Positions 34,498 to 46,974 are shown, counted from the stretch's first letter. The stretch: 64,000 bases of DNA from Bradyrhizobium sp. Ghvi (GCF_900115265.1 NZ_FOVU01000002.1:620001-684000); one strand, 5' to 3'. Notes: generated by a model from the sequence alone, not told the origin. Numbers and translations are program-made.

Positions 34498-36627
34498 GTG
34501 CCTGAGCTTGCCCTGCCGTCTGAACCTTCCTCCAAGACCGGCGCGACGGGCGGGCTCAGCCTGCGCTGGCGTGTTCTCGCCGGCAATCTGATCACGAGCC
34601 TTTTGGCTGTCGCCTTCGCCGGCGCAGTCGCCTGGGGCGGATGGGGCGACCTGCGCAAACGGGAGGCGGCCGCCCGCTCGCTGACCGCGTTTGAACTGGT
34701 GATGAAGGCTAACAGCCTCATTCCGGTCGAGCGCACCGCCTGGTACGCGGCCGCGACTCCCGCCGATCCAGCGACGCCCGAGAAGCTGTCGGCGCTCGAC
34801 AAGACCATCGCCAACACGGACGCCGCCATCGGTGCGGCCAAGGCGGCCATTCGCGCGGCGGAGCTGCCGACGCGATCGGTCGAAGCGGCCGAGCAAATCT
34901 TGCAAAAGACCCGTAGCGCCGGACGCGAGGCCGCGGCCCTGCCCAAATCGCAACGCCCCGCCGATAGTCAAACGGCGATCGTGGATGGCCTTGCGCGTTC
35001 CGTCGACGCGCTTACGGCTGCGACGAGCGAAGCCTTGATCAGCCTGTCGCGCACCGGCAGCGACATCGAGAACCTGCTGCCGTCGGCGGCGCTAGCGCAG
35101 AGCGCGCAAAGCATGCGCACGATCAACGGCGCGCGTGCCGCCGTGCTCGGCCTTTTCGCCCGCAACCAGCCCCTCTCGGCAGCTCAGCGCGTCGAGGTGA
35201 CTGAATTGACGGGGCAGGTCGCGCTGATCTGGACCCAGATCGAGCAGGGAGTTCACAATGCCGGCGATGCGCCTGTGCTCGTGAACGTCGCCAATCAGGT
35301 GCGCACGAAGCTGATGAGCGAAGGCGAACCGCGGTTTCAGGAACTGGTCGCTGCCGCCCGCGAGGGTCGTCCCAGCCCGATCAGCGAGGCCGAATGGCCG
35401 CGCTGGCTCGCTCCCGTCCTGAACAGCGTGCTGGGCTTGCGCGATGCCGCCCTTACCTTTGCCCACGAGGCCAACGACACGGCGATCGCGCAGGCGCAGA
35501 CGCGGTTGATCTGGGCGCTTGCCGCCCTGCTGGTCGTGCTGATCGCCTCTGTCGCCGTCGTCGTCGCCGTGATGCGCCAGGTGATCGGCCCGCTGGTGCG
35601 GCTGACCGGCGCGACACTGCGGCTTGCCGACGGCGAACTCGACGTCGCAATTCCCGACGGGCATCGCAAGGACGAGATCGGCACCATGGCCAGCGCGCTG
35701 CAGATCTTCAAGGATGCGCTGGTTGCGAAAAAGCTCGCCGACGAGGATGCGGCCCGTAACGCCGAAGCGCAGATCGAGCGCGGCCGTCGCGTCAACGTCA
35801 TCACGCGCGATTTCGAGACCGTGATCGGCGAGATCGTCAGCACCGTGTCGTCAGCAGCGACCGAGCTCGAAGGTTCGGCCGGTACTCTGAACACCACGGC
35901 CGATCGCTCGCAGACACTGACGACGGCCGTCGCCGCGGCGTCCGAAGAGGCATCTGCCAATGTGCAATCGGTTGCGACCGCGACCGAAGAGCTCACCTCG
36001 TCGGTCAACGAAATCAGCCGGCAGGTTCAGGAATCCGCGCGCGTGGCCGGCGATGCGGTCGAGCAGGCCCGCCGCACCAATGATCGTGTCGGGGAATTGT
36101 CAGTGGCCGCAAGCCGGATCGGCGACGTCATCGAGCTCATCAACTCGATCGCAGGCCAGACCAACCTCTTGGCGCTGAACGCGACCATCGAGGCTGCGCG
36201 CGCCGGCGATGCCGGCCGCGGCTTCGCGGTGGTTGCCTCGGAGGTGAAGGCGCTGGCGCAGCAGACCGCGAAAGCGACCGAGGAAATCCAGCAGCAGATC
36301 GGAAGCGTGCAGGCGGCGACGCAGGAATCCGTCGGCGCCATCAAGGCGATCAGCGAGACGATCGAGCGACTGTCGGAAATCTCCTCGACGATTGCCGCAG
36401 CCGTCGAGGAACAGGGCGCAGCCACGCAGGAGATCGCGCGAAACGTGCAGCAGGCCGCGCACGGCACTCAGCAGGTTTCTGCCAACATCAACGACGTCCA
36501 GCAGGGCGCCAGCGAAACCGGCTCAGCCTCGTCCCAGGTGCTGACCGCTGCCCAATTGCTGGCCTCGGATTCGAGCCGCCTCAAGCTCGAGGTCGGGAAA
36601 TTTCTCGAGGCCGTGCGCGCGGCCTGA
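34498..36627 (+). CDS. Methyl-accepting chemotaxis protein
   Basis: A 709-residue receptor. It has a first membrane helix near residues 25-48, a mostly helical periplasmic sensor of about 300 residues, a second helix ([12 protein letters not shown]), a HAMP domain, then the cytoplasmic coiled coil with the highly conserved hairpin tip [20 protein letters not shown]. The signalling tip is intact. The GTG at 34498 is a plausible start; a TTG at 34450 would add 16 residues, and an ATG at 34479 is out of frame. The periplasmic ligand is unknown. No che genes are nearby. Confidence 0.9.
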   Translation: MPELALPSEPSSKTGATGGLSLRWRVLAGNLITSLLAVAFAGAVAWGGWGDLRKREAAARSLTAFELVMKANSLIPVERTAWYAAATPADPATPEKLSALDKTIANTDAAIGAAKAAIRAAELPTRSVEAAEQILQKTRSAGREAAALPKSQRPADSQTAIVDGLARSVDALTAATSEALISLSRTGSDIENLLPSAALAQSAQSMRTINGARAAVLGLFARNQPLSAAQRVEVTELTGQVALIWTQIEQGVHNAGDAPVLVNVANQVRTKLMSEGEPRFQELVAAAREGRPSPISEAEWPRWLAPVLNSVLGLRDAALTFAHEANDTAIAQAQTRLIWALAALLVVLIASVAVVVAVMRQVIGPLVRLTGATLRLADGELDVAIPDGHRKDEIGTMASALQIFKDALVAKKLADEDAARNAEAQIERGRRVNVITRDFETVIGEIVSTVSSAATELEGSAGTLNTTADRSQTLTTAVAAASEEASANVQSVATATEELTSSVNEISRQVQESARVAGDAVEQARRTNDRVGELSVAASRIGDVIELINSIAGQTNLLALNATIEAARAGDAGRGFAVVASEVKALAQQTAKATEEIQQQIGSVQAATQESVGAIKAISETIERLSEISSTIAAAVEEQGAATQEIARNVQQAAHGTQQVSANINDVQQGASETGSASSQVLTAAQLLASDSSRLKLEVGKFLEAVRAA

Positions 36628-36639
36628 GGCCGTGAGTAG

Positions 36640-38524
<1,885 letters not shown>

Positions 38525-40015
38525 ATGGTCGACAAGCAACGCATCATTCCGCTGATCGTGGCCACCGCTCTCTTCATGGAGAACATGGACTCGACCGTGA
38601 TCGCCACCTCGCTGCCGGCGATCGCGGCCGACATCGGCACTAGCCCGCTGACGCTGAAGCTCGCGATCACCTCCTACCTCTTGTCGCTCGCGGTGTTCAT
38701 CCCGGCGAGCGGCTGGACCGCGGATAGGTTCGGCGCGCGCATGGTGTTCGCGATCGCAGTCGGCGTGTTCATGATCGGATCGGTCGGCTGCGCGCTGTCG
38801 GGCTCGGTCACCGACTTCGTGTTCGCACGCATCCTGCAAGGGATGGGCGGGGCGATGATGACGCCCGTCGGCCGTCTCGTGCTGCTCCGCTCCGTCGACA
38901 AGAGCGCACTGGTCAACGCCATGGCCTGGGTGACGGTCCCTGCCCTGATCGGTCCCGTGATCGGACCGCCGCTTGGCGGCTTCATCACCACCTACGCGTC
39001 GTGGCACTGGATCTTCCTGATCAACATTCCGATCGGCCTGCTCGGCATTTTCATGGCGCTGCGCTTCATCGATCCGATCAAGAGCGAGACGCAGGAGAAG
39101 TTCGATCTCTACGGCATGGTGCTCGCAGGCCTGGGGCTTGCCGGCATCGCGTTCGGCCTTTCCGTCGCCGGCCTCAACCTCCTGCCCTGGAGCACGGTGG
39201 CGGCTCTCGTTCTCGGCGGGGCGATCTCGATGACGCTGTATGTCCTGCACGCGCGCCGCACGGGCTCGCCGGTGCTGGACTTCTCGCTGCTGAAGCTGCC
39301 GACGCTCCGCGCGGCGGTGTTCGGCGGCTTCATGTTCCGGCTCGGCATCGGCGCGCTGCCCTTCCTGCTCCCGCTCTTGATGCAGATCGGCTTCGGGCTG
39401 TCGCCGTTCCATTCCGGCCTCGTCACCTTCGCTTCCTCGCTCGGAGCGATGGGCATGAAGACGCTGGCTGCACGCCTGATCCGCACCTTCGGCTTCCGTA
39501 ACCTGATGACTGTGAACGCGATCATCAGCGCGTTCTTCCTCGGCGTCTGCGCGCTGTTCACGGTGACGACACCGCTTCTGATCATCATGGTGATCCTGGT
39601 GGTCGGCGGCTTCTTCCGCTCACTCGAGTTCACCGCGATCAACACGGTCGCCTATGCCGACGTCGAGAGTCCGCAGATGAGCCGCGCCACCACGCTCGTC
39701 AGCGTCAACCAGCAGCTCGCAGTCTCCGCCGGCGTCGCGGTCGGTGCAGCTTGCGTCGAGACGACCATGTGGGTCAGCCATGTCAGCGAGATCGACGCCA
39801 CGGTGTTCGCGCCCGCCTTCGTCGTGGTCGCGCTGACCTCGGCGGCATCGAGCTGGTTCTTCTGGCAGATGCCCCGCGACGCCGGCCACGAGATCTCCGG
39901 CCGCAAGGCGGTGGAGATCGCAAGCCGCAAGGGCGCGGGCAAGGGTGCGGCCAACGCCGCCGTCAAGACGGCGACTGAAGATACCCAGGACGTGCGGGAC
40001 CAGCGGCTGGGGTAG
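38525..40015 (+). CDS. MFS multidrug efflux transporter (DHA2, 14-helix type)
   Basis: A 496-residue protein with about fourteen hydrophobic helices. The N-terminal D-S-T-V-I-A-T-S-L-P motif D1, motif A-like G-W-T-A-D-R-F-G-A-R and motif C G-P-V-I-G-P-P-L-G-G are characteristic of EmrB/QacA-type proton-driven drug exporters. The ATG at 38525 is used; the longer frame from 38432 lacks a ribosome site. No membrane-fusion protein gene is adjacent, so it may act alone. It converges with the response regulator gene. Confidence 0.9.
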   Translation: MVDKQRIIPLIVATALFMENMDSTVIATSLPAIAADIGTSPLTLKLAITSYLLSLAVFIPASGWTADRFGARMVFAIAVGVFMIGSVGCALSGSVTDFVFARILQGMGGAMMTPVGRLVLLRSVDKSALVNAMAWVTVPALIGPVIGPPLGGFITTYASWHWIFLINIPIGLLGIFMALRFIDPIKSETQEKFDLYGMVLAGLGLAGIAFGLSVAGLNLLPWSTVAALVLGGAISMTLYVLHARRTGSPVLDFSLLKLPTLRAAVFGGFMFRLGIGALPFLLPLLMQIGFGLSPFHSGLVTFASSLGAMGMKTLAARLIRTFGFRNLMTVNAIISAFFLGVCALFTVTTPLLIIMVILVVGGFFRSLEFTAINTVAYADVESPQMSRATTLVSVNQQLAVSAGVAVGAACVETTMWVSHVSEIDATVFAPAFVVVALTSAASSWFFWQMPRDAGHEISGRKAVEIASRKGAGKGAANAAVKTATEDTQDVRDQRLG

Positions 40016-40019
40016 ACGG

Positions 40020-40697
40020 CTACAACTGCTGCGGCACCAGGGCATAACCGACGCCGCGCACCGTCGCGATCGGCGCGGGCGCGCCATCGAGCTGCATCTT
40101 GCGGCGCAGCCGCACGATGAGATTGTCGACCGTGTGCTCGCTGATCTCGCGAGGATCGCGGTTCGAGATGACGTCGAGCAGGAAATCACGGCTCAGCGGC
40201 TGCGTCATGTGGGACGCCAGGGCAACGAGGATGTTGAACTCCCCTGACGTCAATTTGACCATGCTTCCGTCGGGACGAAACAGCTCCCGCCGAACCGGAT
40301 CGAGAATCCAGCCGTCGAAGGTGACGATCTTTTCCTTGGTCCGCCGCACGACGCTGCGGATGCGGGCCAGGAGCGTGCGCAAATTGATCGGCTTGGAGAC
40401 GTAGTCGTCTCCGCCAGCATCAAGCCCGGAAAGCACGTCGGCCTCGGAATCCCGGCTGGTGACGAAGATCAGGCCACATTGCTCGCCGAGCCGCAGCTCG
40501 CGAGCCAGCGCAATGCCGTCGGCATCCGGCAGGTTGATGTCGAGCAGGACGATGTCCGGCCTCAACGTGGCCAATCTGCCGAGCAGCTCCGCGCCGGTCG
40601 CGGCGCCATGAACGGTCATGCCCTCCCCCGTCAGGAACGAGGTCAGCATCAGCCGGATATCCGGCGCATCTTCAACCACGAGCACGCTGATCGACAT
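40020..40697 (-). CDS. OmpR-family response regulator
   Basis: A 225-residue two-component regulator. The receiver has the acidic pair E9-D10, the phospho-acceptor Asp53 in V-L-L-D-I-N-L-P and the late Lys in Y-V-S-K-P. The C-terminal winged helix is OmpR-type (T-V-D-N-L-I-V-R-L-R-R-K, R-G-V-G-Y). GGGGAAGG precedes the ATG at 40697, favouring it over the ATG at 40715. Its cognate kinase gene is the truncated remnant immediately upstream, so phosphorylation may now come only from elsewhere. Confidence 0.92.
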   Translation of the reverse strand: MSISVLVVEDAPDIRLMLTSFLTGEGMTVHGAATGAELLGRLATLRPDIVLLDINLPDADGIALARELRLGEQCGLIFVTSRDSEADVLSGLDAGGDDYVSKPINLRTLLARIRSVVRRTKEKIVTFDGWILDPVRRELFRPDGSMVKLTSGEFNILVALASHMTQPLSRDFLLDVISNRDPREISEHTVDNLIVRLRRKMQLDGAPAPIATVRGVGYALVPQQL

Positions 40698-41172
40698 CGC
40701 CTTCCCCAAGCTCAACTGTGCCGGCCGCGCTTGCCGGTGCGCCGCGCCCGCCCTGCTCTCTCAACACCAGATCGATCTGCCTGCGCAGCGCATTGACGGC
40801 GTCGTCCCGATCGCGAAGCCCCGCGAGCACGGTGCGCGCGGCAATCATCGCGTCATCGGCGCTCGCTGCAAGCTCCGACATGCGCAGATTGGCTGCACTG
40901 CCCTTGATGCGGTGGGCGATGCCAACGAGCTCCTTCGGAGCCAAATCGCTTCGCGCCAGCGTGCGGTCCAGCTCCAGCAGACTGTCTGCAAACAGCTCCT
41001 GGAATTCGTCGATGCGGTCCCGCCCGAACACCTCTTCGAGCGTGAACGCGCCGTCGGCGACTTCCGGCGCGAGGAAAGCCTCGATCTTCCAGACGACCTC
41101 GTCCGACGAAAGCTTCGCTGCAATCACCAGATCGGCGCCCTCATCCAGCAGGCGAGCGCCCTCCTCAGGCAT
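40672..41172 (-). CDS. HPt-domain remnant of a truncated hybrid histidine kinase
   Basis: A 166-residue protein with a complete HPt four-helix domain; the phospho-accepting His87 lies in A-H-R-I-K-G-S-A-A-N-L. The first 40 residues resemble the last part of a receiver domain (A-D-L-V-I-A-A-K-L-S-S-D), and its reading frame stays similar to a receiver for about five codons before the ATG, then meets a TAG. This is what remains if a TorS/EvgS-like hybrid kinase lost its sensor, kinase and most of its receiver. It overlaps the response regulator start by 26 bases and may still act as a free-standing phosphotransfer protein. Confidence 0.75.
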   Translation of the reverse strand: MPEEGARLLDEGADLVIAAKLSSDEVVWKIEAFLAPEVADGAFTLEEVFGRDRIDEFQELFADSLLELDRTLARSDLAPKELVGIAHRIKGSAANLRMSELAASADDAMIAARTVLAGLRDRDDAVNALRRQIDLVLREQGGRGAPASAAGTVELGEGDVDQRARG

Positions 41173-41530
41173 GTCGGCGCTGAGCTACGACAAGATGAAC
41201 ACGACCAGCATCGCCAGCGTGCTCGGTGCACGCTTCGCCTACCCGATCCTGCAGAACTGGGGCGTGCTGACGCCGACCACCCGCGCGGAATGGCGGCACG
41301 CCTTCGACGGCGGCTACGTGCAGGGCCTGAACTATGTCGATCTGGTCGGCTTGAGCTCCAACTACACAGTCTCAGGCACGTCTACAGCGCGCGACACGCT
41401 CACCGGTGGGCTCGGATTGCGGGCAGAGGTCGGCAACTCCCTCAGCCTCGATCTCGAATATCTCCTGACGAGCTCCGCGAGCGGCATCGAGAGCCAGCGG
41501 GTGCGCGGGGCGATGAAGTACGGGTTCTGA
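41171..41530 (+). pseudogene. C-terminal fragment of an autotransporter beta-barrel
   Basis: A 119-codon frame encodes only the end of an autotransporter outer-membrane barrel: L-G-A-R-F-A-Y-P-I, T-R-A-E-W-R-H-A-F, L-G-L-R-A-E-V-G-N-S and the terminal strand ending K-Y-G-F with aromatic last residue. A full barrel needs about 280 residues plus a passenger and a signal peptide, all missing. The frame opens at the same CATG at which the divergent HPt remnant starts, so both are 3' leftovers on either side of one deletion. Confidence 0.8.
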
Positions 41531-41550
41531 GGCTGAGACCCGCGCTCCGC

Positions 41551-42243
41551 CTAAGCCTCGCTCCTGGCTCCGCCGCGAAATCCCGTCGCCAGCACGTAGC
41601 GTTCCGAGGAATCCTGCCGGCTCGCTGCGGGCTTGACATGGCGCACGGTGGCGAAGTCGCGCTTGAGCTGGGCGAGCAGATCGGCATCGGCGCCGCTCTG
41701 GAACGTCTTGGCCAGGAACGTGCCGCCGGGCTTGAGCACGTCGCAAGCAAACGCCGCCGCCGTCTCCACCAGGCCGACGATGCGGAGCTGGTCGGTTTTG
41801 CGATGGCCTGTAGTGTTGGCGGCCATGTCGGACATGACCACGTCGGCGCCACCGCCGAGCATCGCGGTAAGTTTTTCCGGCGCGTCATTATCCATGAAAT
41901 CGAGCTGCGCGAAATCGACGCCGGGAATCTCGGGCATCTCCAAAAGGTCGATCGCCACGACCTTGCCCTTGCCTTCCGTCGAGCCGACGCGCTTGGCAGC
42001 GATCTGGCTCCAGCCGCCGGGCGCAGCGCCGAGATCGACCACGGCCATGCCTGGCTTCAGCAGCCGGAACTTGTCGTCCATCTCCAGGAGCTTGAATGCC
42101 GCGCGCGAGCGATAGCCGGCCGCCTTGGCCTTGGCGACATAGGGATCGTTGAGCTGCCGCTCCAGCCAGAGCTTCGACGACAACTTGCGCTTGCCGCCGG
42201 TCTTGACCTGGACGTGCAGGCGGCCGGTGGTGTCTTTCGCCAT
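41551..42243 (-). CDS. rlmE: 23S rRNA (uridine-2'-O-)-methyltransferase
   Basis: A 230-residue FtsJ/RrmJ enzyme that methylates U2552 of 23S rRNA. The SAM motif [12 protein letters not shown] is present, and the K-D-K-E catalytic tetrad is visible in [20 protein letters not shown] and S-S-E-R-Y. Its ATG directly abuts the stop of the upstream ppx/gppA gene, an arrangement often seen in Rhizobiales. Core gene. Confidence 0.95.
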   Translation of the reverse strand: MAKDTTGRLHVQVKTGGKRKLSSKLWLERQLNDPYVAKAKAAGYRSRAAFKLLEMDDKFRLLKPGMAVVDLGAAPGGWSQIAAKRVGSTEGKGKVVAIDLLEMPEIPGVDFAQLDFMDNDAPEKLTAMLGGGADVVMSDMAANTTGHRKTDQLRIVGLVETAAAFACDVLKPGGTFLAKTFQSGADADLLAQLKRDFATVRHVKPAASRQDSSERYVLATGFRGGARSEA

Positions 42244-42244
42244 C

Positions 42245-43318
42245 TCACCAGCTCCTGAGTGCGCCGTCCTCGCGCATCATCTCGACCAGCATGCCCTCGC
42301 GCAGGCCGCGGTCGGCGACGCGCAGCCGCGGCAGCGGGAACGCGCGCCTGATCGCATCGAGGATGGCGCAGCCGGCCAACACGAGATCGGCACGTTCGAC
42401 GCTGATGCAGCTGTTGTTGGCACGCTCCTCATAGCTCATGCCGAGCAGCTTTTTGATGGTCGCGGTGATGTCGGCATCGTTCATCCAGATGCTGTCGATG
42501 CGGCGGCGGTCGTAACGCGGGAGGTTGAGATGGATGCCGGCGAGCGTGGTCACCGTGCCTGACGTGCCGAGCAGATGCATGTCGGCGAGATCGCGGCCAT
42601 GCTGTTCCGCGAAGGGCGTGACATGGTGTGCTACTTCGCGCTCCATCGCGGCATAGATCTCCGGTGTCACGTCGCGGCCGCCGAACTGCTCGGCGAGCGT
42701 CACGACGCCAAACGGGATCGACATCCACGCCCTGATGCGCGGATCCGGATTTTGCGCGTCGCGCTCGATCCGCACCAGCTCGGTCGAGCCGCCGCCGATA
42801 TCGAACAGGATGGCGCCGCGCCCCCTGGGATCAACCAGCGGCGAGCAGCCGAGCATGGCGAGCGAGGCTTCCGTCTCGCGGTCGATCACTTCGAGCTCGA
42901 TGCCGGTCTCGGCCGCGACGCGGCTGCGGAAATCTTCCGCATTCGACGCCGCACGGCAGGCTTCGGTCGCGATCAGCCGCAGCCGCTTCGCCTTGCGCAA
43001 ATTGATCTTGTCGCGACATATGCTGAGCGCGGCGATGGCGCGATCGATCGCGGCCTCGCTGATGTTCCCCGTGGCCGAGACGCCCTCACCGAGTCGGATG
43101 ATGCGCGAGAAGGAATCGACCACGCGAAAGCCATCGTGGGTCGGACAGGCGATCAGCAGGCGGCAATTGTTGGTGCCGAGGTCGAGCGCCGCATAGACGC
43201 CGTTTCCCGGCGCCTGCATGGGGACGCCAGGCCCAGTGACCAACGCCACCGCCGCCATCGACCCCTCCAGCTCACCGTGCGGCCCATGGCCGTCGCGGAG
43301 CCGCGTGTGGTCATTCAT
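42245..43318 (-). CDS. Ppx/GppA family phosphatase
   Basis: A 357-residue exopolyphosphatase/pppGpp phosphohydrolase family protein of the actin-like ATPase fold. It has the N-terminal phosphate motif [12 protein letters not shown], the catalytic-site D-I-G-G-G-S-T-E-L and the adenosine region [10 protein letters not shown]. The ATG at 43318 is used; the upstream extension from 43429 is not conserved in type. Lacking the long C-terminal domains of E. coli Ppx, it is the short alphaproteobacterial form. It is co-transcribed with rlmE. Confidence 0.9.
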   Translation of the reverse strand: MNDHTRLRDGHGPHGELEGSMAAVALVTGPGVPMQAPGNGVYAALDLGTNNCRLLIACPTHDGFRVVDSFSRIIRLGEGVSATGNISEAAIDRAIAALSICRDKINLRKAKRLRLIATEACRAASNAEDFRSRVAAETGIELEVIDRETEASLAMLGCSPLVDPRGRGAILFDIGGGSTELVRIERDAQNPDPRIRAWMSIPFGVVTLAEQFGGRDVTPEIYAAMEREVAHHVTPFAEQHGRDLADMHLLGTSGTVTTLAGIHLNLPRYDRRRIDSIWMNDADITATIKKLLGMSYEERANNSCISVERADLVLAGCAILDAIRRAFPLPRLRVADRGLREGMLVEMMREDGALRSW

Positions 43319-43532
43319 ACAAACTGTCTTTCCGAGGCCGCCGGGGCCGGTCAGGAATTGCTTTTTCGCCCGAAACATTAGCAGCGCGGCAGGCCTGCGC
43401 AACAACGCATCACATGGGACCATGCCCATTCGTGCGTTGTCGTGAACGGGTCCGTGGGCTATCTCAAGGGGGTCCGGCCCCCTCCACGCGCCCCGCGAAA
43501 TCGCGCCATTGCCGGCTTTTCAGGTCGATTCC

Positions 43533-45905
43533 ATGCAAGAACACACCAAATCGTCCACGCTCGAAAACGCTATTGCACTGCAAAAATATGGCGTCGGGCA
43601 ACCGGTCCGCCGCAAGGAGGACGACACGCTGGTGCGCGGCAAGGGCCGCTACACCGACGATTTCAACCTGCCCGGCCAAGCCTACGCCGTGATTGTCCGC
43701 TCGACCCATGCCCATGGCGTAATCCGCGGCATCGGGGTCGACGCCGCCAAGGCCATGCCAGGCGTGCTGGGGGTTTGGACCGGCAAGGACCTCGATGCCG
43801 CCGGCTATGGCCCTTTCACCTGCGGCCTGCCGCTGAAGAGCCGCGACGGCTCGCCCCTGCTTCAGACCAACCGGAAGCCGCTGGCGACCGACAAGGTCCG
43901 CTTCGTCGGCGATCCCGTCGCCTTCGTGGTGGCGGAGACTCTGGCCCAGGCGCGCGACGCAGCCGAGGCGGTGGAACTCGACATCGAGCCGCTACCGGCG
44001 GTGACCGACCCCGAGGAAGCCGCCAAGCCCGGCGCGCCGCAGCTCTATGACCACATCCCGAACAATGTCGCGCTCGACTATCATTATGGCGACACGGACA
44101 AGGTCAACGCGGCCTTTGCCAGCGCCGCCCATGTCACCAGGATGAACATCGAGAACACTCGCGTCGCCGTGGTCTCGATGGAGCCGCGCGTCGGACTCGC
44201 CTCCTACGACAAGAAGACCGAGCGATACACCATCCAGATGCCGACGCAGGGCGTCGCGGGCAACCGCGCCAATCTCGCCAAGAACCTGAAGGTGCCGAAC
44301 GAGAAGGTGCGCATCCTCACCGCCAATGTCGGCGGCTCCTTCGGCATGAAGAACGTCAACTACCCCGAATACATGTGCATCCTGTACGCAGCGAAGGCGT
44401 TGGGACGCCCGGTGAAATGGACTGACGAGCGCTCGACCAGCTTCCTCTCCGACAGCCACGGCCGCGCGCAGAAGATCCATGCCGAGCTCGCGCTCGACGC
44501 CGAAGGGCATTTTCTCGCGGCCAGGCTCTCCGGCTACGGCAATCTCGGCGCCTACATCACCGGCGTTGCGCCGAGCCCGCTCTCGCTCAACACCGGCAAG
44601 AATTTTTCCAGCGTCTACCGCACGCCCCTGATGGCGGTCGACATCAAGACGGTGCTGACCAACACCACGCTGATGGGCGCCTATCGCGGCGCCGGCCGGC
44701 CTGAGGCCAACTACTACATGGAGCGGCTGATCGACCGCGCCGCCGACGAGATGGGCATCAACCGCCTGACGTTGCGCAAGCGCAATTTCATCAAGGCGAA
44801 CCAGATGCCGTTCGCGGCCTCCTCCGGCGTTACCTATGACAGCGGCGATTTCCAGGCCGTGTTCAACAAGGCGCTCGAGATCTCCGACCATGAGAACTTC
44901 GCCAAGCGCAAGAAGGAGAGCAAGAAGGCCGGCAAGCTGCGCGGCATCGCGGTCGGCTCGTACCTGGAGGTCACCGCGCCGCCGAGCCCCGAGCTCGGCA
45001 AGATCGTGTTCGATCCCGATGGCACCGTGCAGCTGATCACCGGCACGCTCGACTATGGCCAGGGCCACGCCACGCCCTTCGCCCAGGTGCTGTGTGCGCA
45101 GCTCGGCGTTCCCTTCGAGAGCGTCAAGCTCGTGCAGGGCGACAGCGATATCGTCCACGCCGGCAACGGCACCGGCGGTTCGCGCTCGATCACTGCGAGC
45201 GGCATGGCGATCGTTGAGGCCTCCAAGCTCGTCATCGAGAAGGGCAAGCGGGCCGCCGCGCATATGCTGGAGGCGTCCGAGGCCGACATCGAGTTCGAAG
45301 GCGGCAGCTTTACGATCGCCGGCACCGATCGCAGCATCGACATCATGGAGCTCGCCCGGCGCTTGCATGACGGCAAGGTGCCTGATGGCGTGCCTGACTC
45401 ACTCGACGTCGACCACACCAGCGAGCCGGTGCCGTCGGCCTTCCCGAACGGCTGCCACGTCGCCGAGGTGGAGATCGATCCGGAGACCGGCGTGGTGGAG
45501 ATCGTGCGTTACAGCGCGGTCAACGACTTCGGCACGGTGATCAACCCGATGCTGGTCGCGGGCCAGCTCCATGGCGGTGTCGTGCAGGGCATCGGCCAGG
45601 CGCTTATGGAGCACATCCGCTACGACGAGAGCGGCCAGCCGATCACGGGCTCGCTGATGGACTACGCCCTGCCGCGCGCCGGGGACGTGCCTAACATGAC
45701 GGTCGGCGACCATCCGGTGCCGGCCACGACCAACCCGCTCGGCAGCAAGGGCTGCGGCGAAGCCGGCTGCGCCGGCAGCCTGTCGACGGTGGTGAATGCG
45801 GTGCTCGATGCGCTCTCCGACTTCGGCATCAAGCACATCGATATGCCGCTGACCCCGGAGCGGGTGTGGCACGCGATCCAGGACGCGAAGACAAAGGCGG
45901 CGTAA
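43533..45905 (+). CDS. Molybdopterin-binding large subunit of a xanthine dehydrogenase/CO dehydrogenase-type hydroxylase (CoxL-like, form II), orphan
   Basis: A 790-residue molybdenum hydroxylase large subunit. It starts with the usual V-G-Q-P-V-R-R-K-E-D-x-x-L-V-R-G-K-G-R-Y-T-D-D segment. The active-site loop is A-Y-R-G-A-G-R-P-E (form II), not the A-Y-R-C-S-F-R of true CO dehydrogenase, and the catalytic Glu lies in K-G-C-G-E-A-G. The substrate is therefore probably an aldehyde or heterocycle. The small Fe-S and medium FAD subunits normally encoded next to it are absent here, so they must come from another locus. The ATG at 43533 is preferred over a TTG at 43509. Confidence 0.9.
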   Translation: MQEHTKSSTLENAIALQKYGVGQPVRRKEDDTLVRGKGRYTDDFNLPGQAYAVIVRSTHAHGVIRGIGVDAAKAMPGVLGVWTGKDLDAAGYGPFTCGLPLKSRDGSPLLQTNRKPLATDKVRFVGDPVAFVVAETLAQARDAAEAVELDIEPLPAVTDPEEAAKPGAPQLYDHIPNNVALDYHYGDTDKVNAAFASAAHVTRMNIENTRVAVVSMEPRVGLASYDKKTERYTIQMPTQGVAGNRANLAKNLKVPNEKVRILTANVGGSFGMKNVNYPEYMCILYAAKALGRPVKWTDERSTSFLSDSHGRAQKIHAELALDAEGHFLAARLSGYGNLGAYITGVAPSPLSLNTGKNFSSVYRTPLMAVDIKTVLTNTTLMGAYRGAGRPEANYYMERLIDRAADEMGINRLTLRKRNFIKANQMPFAASSGVTYDSGDFQAVFNKALEISDHENFAKRKKESKKAGKLRGIAVGSYLEVTAPPSPELGKIVFDPDGTVQLITGTLDYGQGHATPFAQVLCAQLGVPFESVKLVQGDSDIVHAGNGTGGSRSITASGMAIVEASKLVIEKGKRAAAHMLEASEADIEFEGGSFTIAGTDRSIDIMELARRLHDGKVPDGVPDSLDVDHTSEPVPSAFPNGCHVAEVEIDPETGVVEIVRYSAVNDFGTVINPMLVAGQLHGGVVQGIGQALMEHIRYDESGQPITGSLMDYALPRAGDVPNMTVGDHPVPATTNPLGSKGCGEAGCAGSLSTVVNAVLDALSDFGIKHIDMPLTPERVWHAIQDAKTKAA

Positions 45906-45934
45906 GGGGCGCACGTCTGCCTCCACAACACTGC

Positions 45935-46035
45935 TGTCATCGCCCGGCCTTGAACGGGCGATCCAGCACTCCGAGAGGGTCGTGATTGACTGAGAGCCGC
46001 GGCGTACTGGATTCCCCGCCTTCGCGGGAATGACA
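45935..46035. repeat. Intergenic palindromic repeat pair
   Basis: This spacer after the CoxL-like gene contains the hairpin CGCCCGGCC-TTGAA-CGGGCG and a second unit ending CCCCGCCTTCGCGGGAATGAC. Bases 45989-46019 are nearly the reverse complement of 21414-21445, so the same repeat occurs twice in the window in opposite orientation. Confidence 0.65.
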
Positions 46036-46067
46036 GCGAATTTGTGGAAGCGCTGTGCCGCTCCCAG

Positions 46068-46868
46068 CTACGCCGCCTCCTGCTCGCGCGGCTGGTAGAT
46101 CGCGATGTGCTGGCAGTGCGCCAACGGCGTCGTACCGTTGGCGACGACGAGTGCGTCGAGCTCGACGAAACGGTGGCCTTTCTTCTCGTAATTCGCTGTA
46201 ACTTTTGCTCGCGCGGTGATCTCGTCGCCGGTGCGCGCAGCTGACAAGAGCTGCATGCGACTGCCGACGTGGATCCATGGGCCCAGAATGGTGTTGTCGA
46301 CCAGCACGCGGTTCATCACACGCTGAATCAGGCCGGGATGACCGAGCCCCTCGCGCGCGAAGATCGGGTCGGTCTCCCTGATGTCGGCAAGATAGTCGGC
46401 CGCCGCCTGCCCGGCCCAGCGGCGCGGCGCCGTGCCGAGCCATTTGCCGACCCCGAAGATCTCAGGGCTGACCGGCTTGCGCTCGGTCACCGCAGAGGTC
46501 TCGACATAGTCGCCCAATGAGACCGCTGGCGCTGCCGCCGGCAGCGACGCGGTCCCCGTGGCGCAGAGCTCGGTGCGACTGAACACCTCGATCGTGAGCT
46601 GCCCATTGTGCTCGGTTGCATCCACATCAGCCGTTTCGGCATCATAGACCGGCTTGATGAAGCGGGCCTCGATCAGCCCGTGGCTGAGGAAATCGCGGCC
46701 CCAGCGGGCCAGCGGCACGTGCATCATGTAGGCGAACACGTCGACACCGGGGACCAGCCCGCCGGAAAAGCCGAACCGGCGCGCCACCGTGTCGTCATGC
46801 ATCTTGTTTTCGGACTGCTTTGCGGTGTTGTAGGCCTCGACGCGCCAGGTTTCGAGCCGGTTCGGCAT
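46068..46868 (-). CDS. Hotdog-fold (MaoC-like) protein of unknown function
   Basis: A 266-residue protein that appears to contain two hotdog-like halves: an N-terminal part with [20 protein letters not shown], reminiscent of the H-D/substrate-entry segment of MaoC dehydratases, and a C-terminal part with [11 protein letters not shown] and F-V-E-L-D-A-L-V-V. Such proteins act on acyl-CoA or related thioesters as dehydratases or thioesterases. No partner genes are adjacent. Function is uncertain. Confidence 0.7.
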   Translation of the reverse strand: MPNRLETWRVEAYNTAKQSENKMHDDTVARRFGFSGGLVPGVDVFAYMMHVPLARWGRDFLSHGLIEARFIKPVYDAETADVDATEHNGQLTIEVFSRTELCATGTASLPAAAPAVSLGDYVETSAVTERKPVSPEIFGVGKWLGTAPRRWAGQAAADYLADIRETDPIFAREGLGHPGLIQRVMNRVLVDNTILGPWIHVGSRMQLLSAARTGDEITARAKVTANYEKKGHRFVELDALVVANGTTPLAHCQHIAIYQPREQEAA

Positions 46869-46974
46869 GGGTCATCTTTTCCCGTATTCTTGTTGTTTCG
46901 ACCCAATCGTAGGCCCCGGGGAACATCGGTCAATCCCCTCGCCTTTGCGGCCCGAATGGGTTACCACGCGGCGA

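Noticed and set aside
43992..45368. 458-codon antisense frame inside the CoxL-like gene
   Set aside because: It mirrors the coding strand and consists of low-information Arg/Gly/Asp/Val-rich translation; typical GC-driven shadow.
43533..45905. True carbon monoxide dehydrogenase
   Set aside because: The active-site loop is the form II A-Y-R-G-A-G-R, not A-Y-R-C-S-F-R, and the partner subunits are missing.
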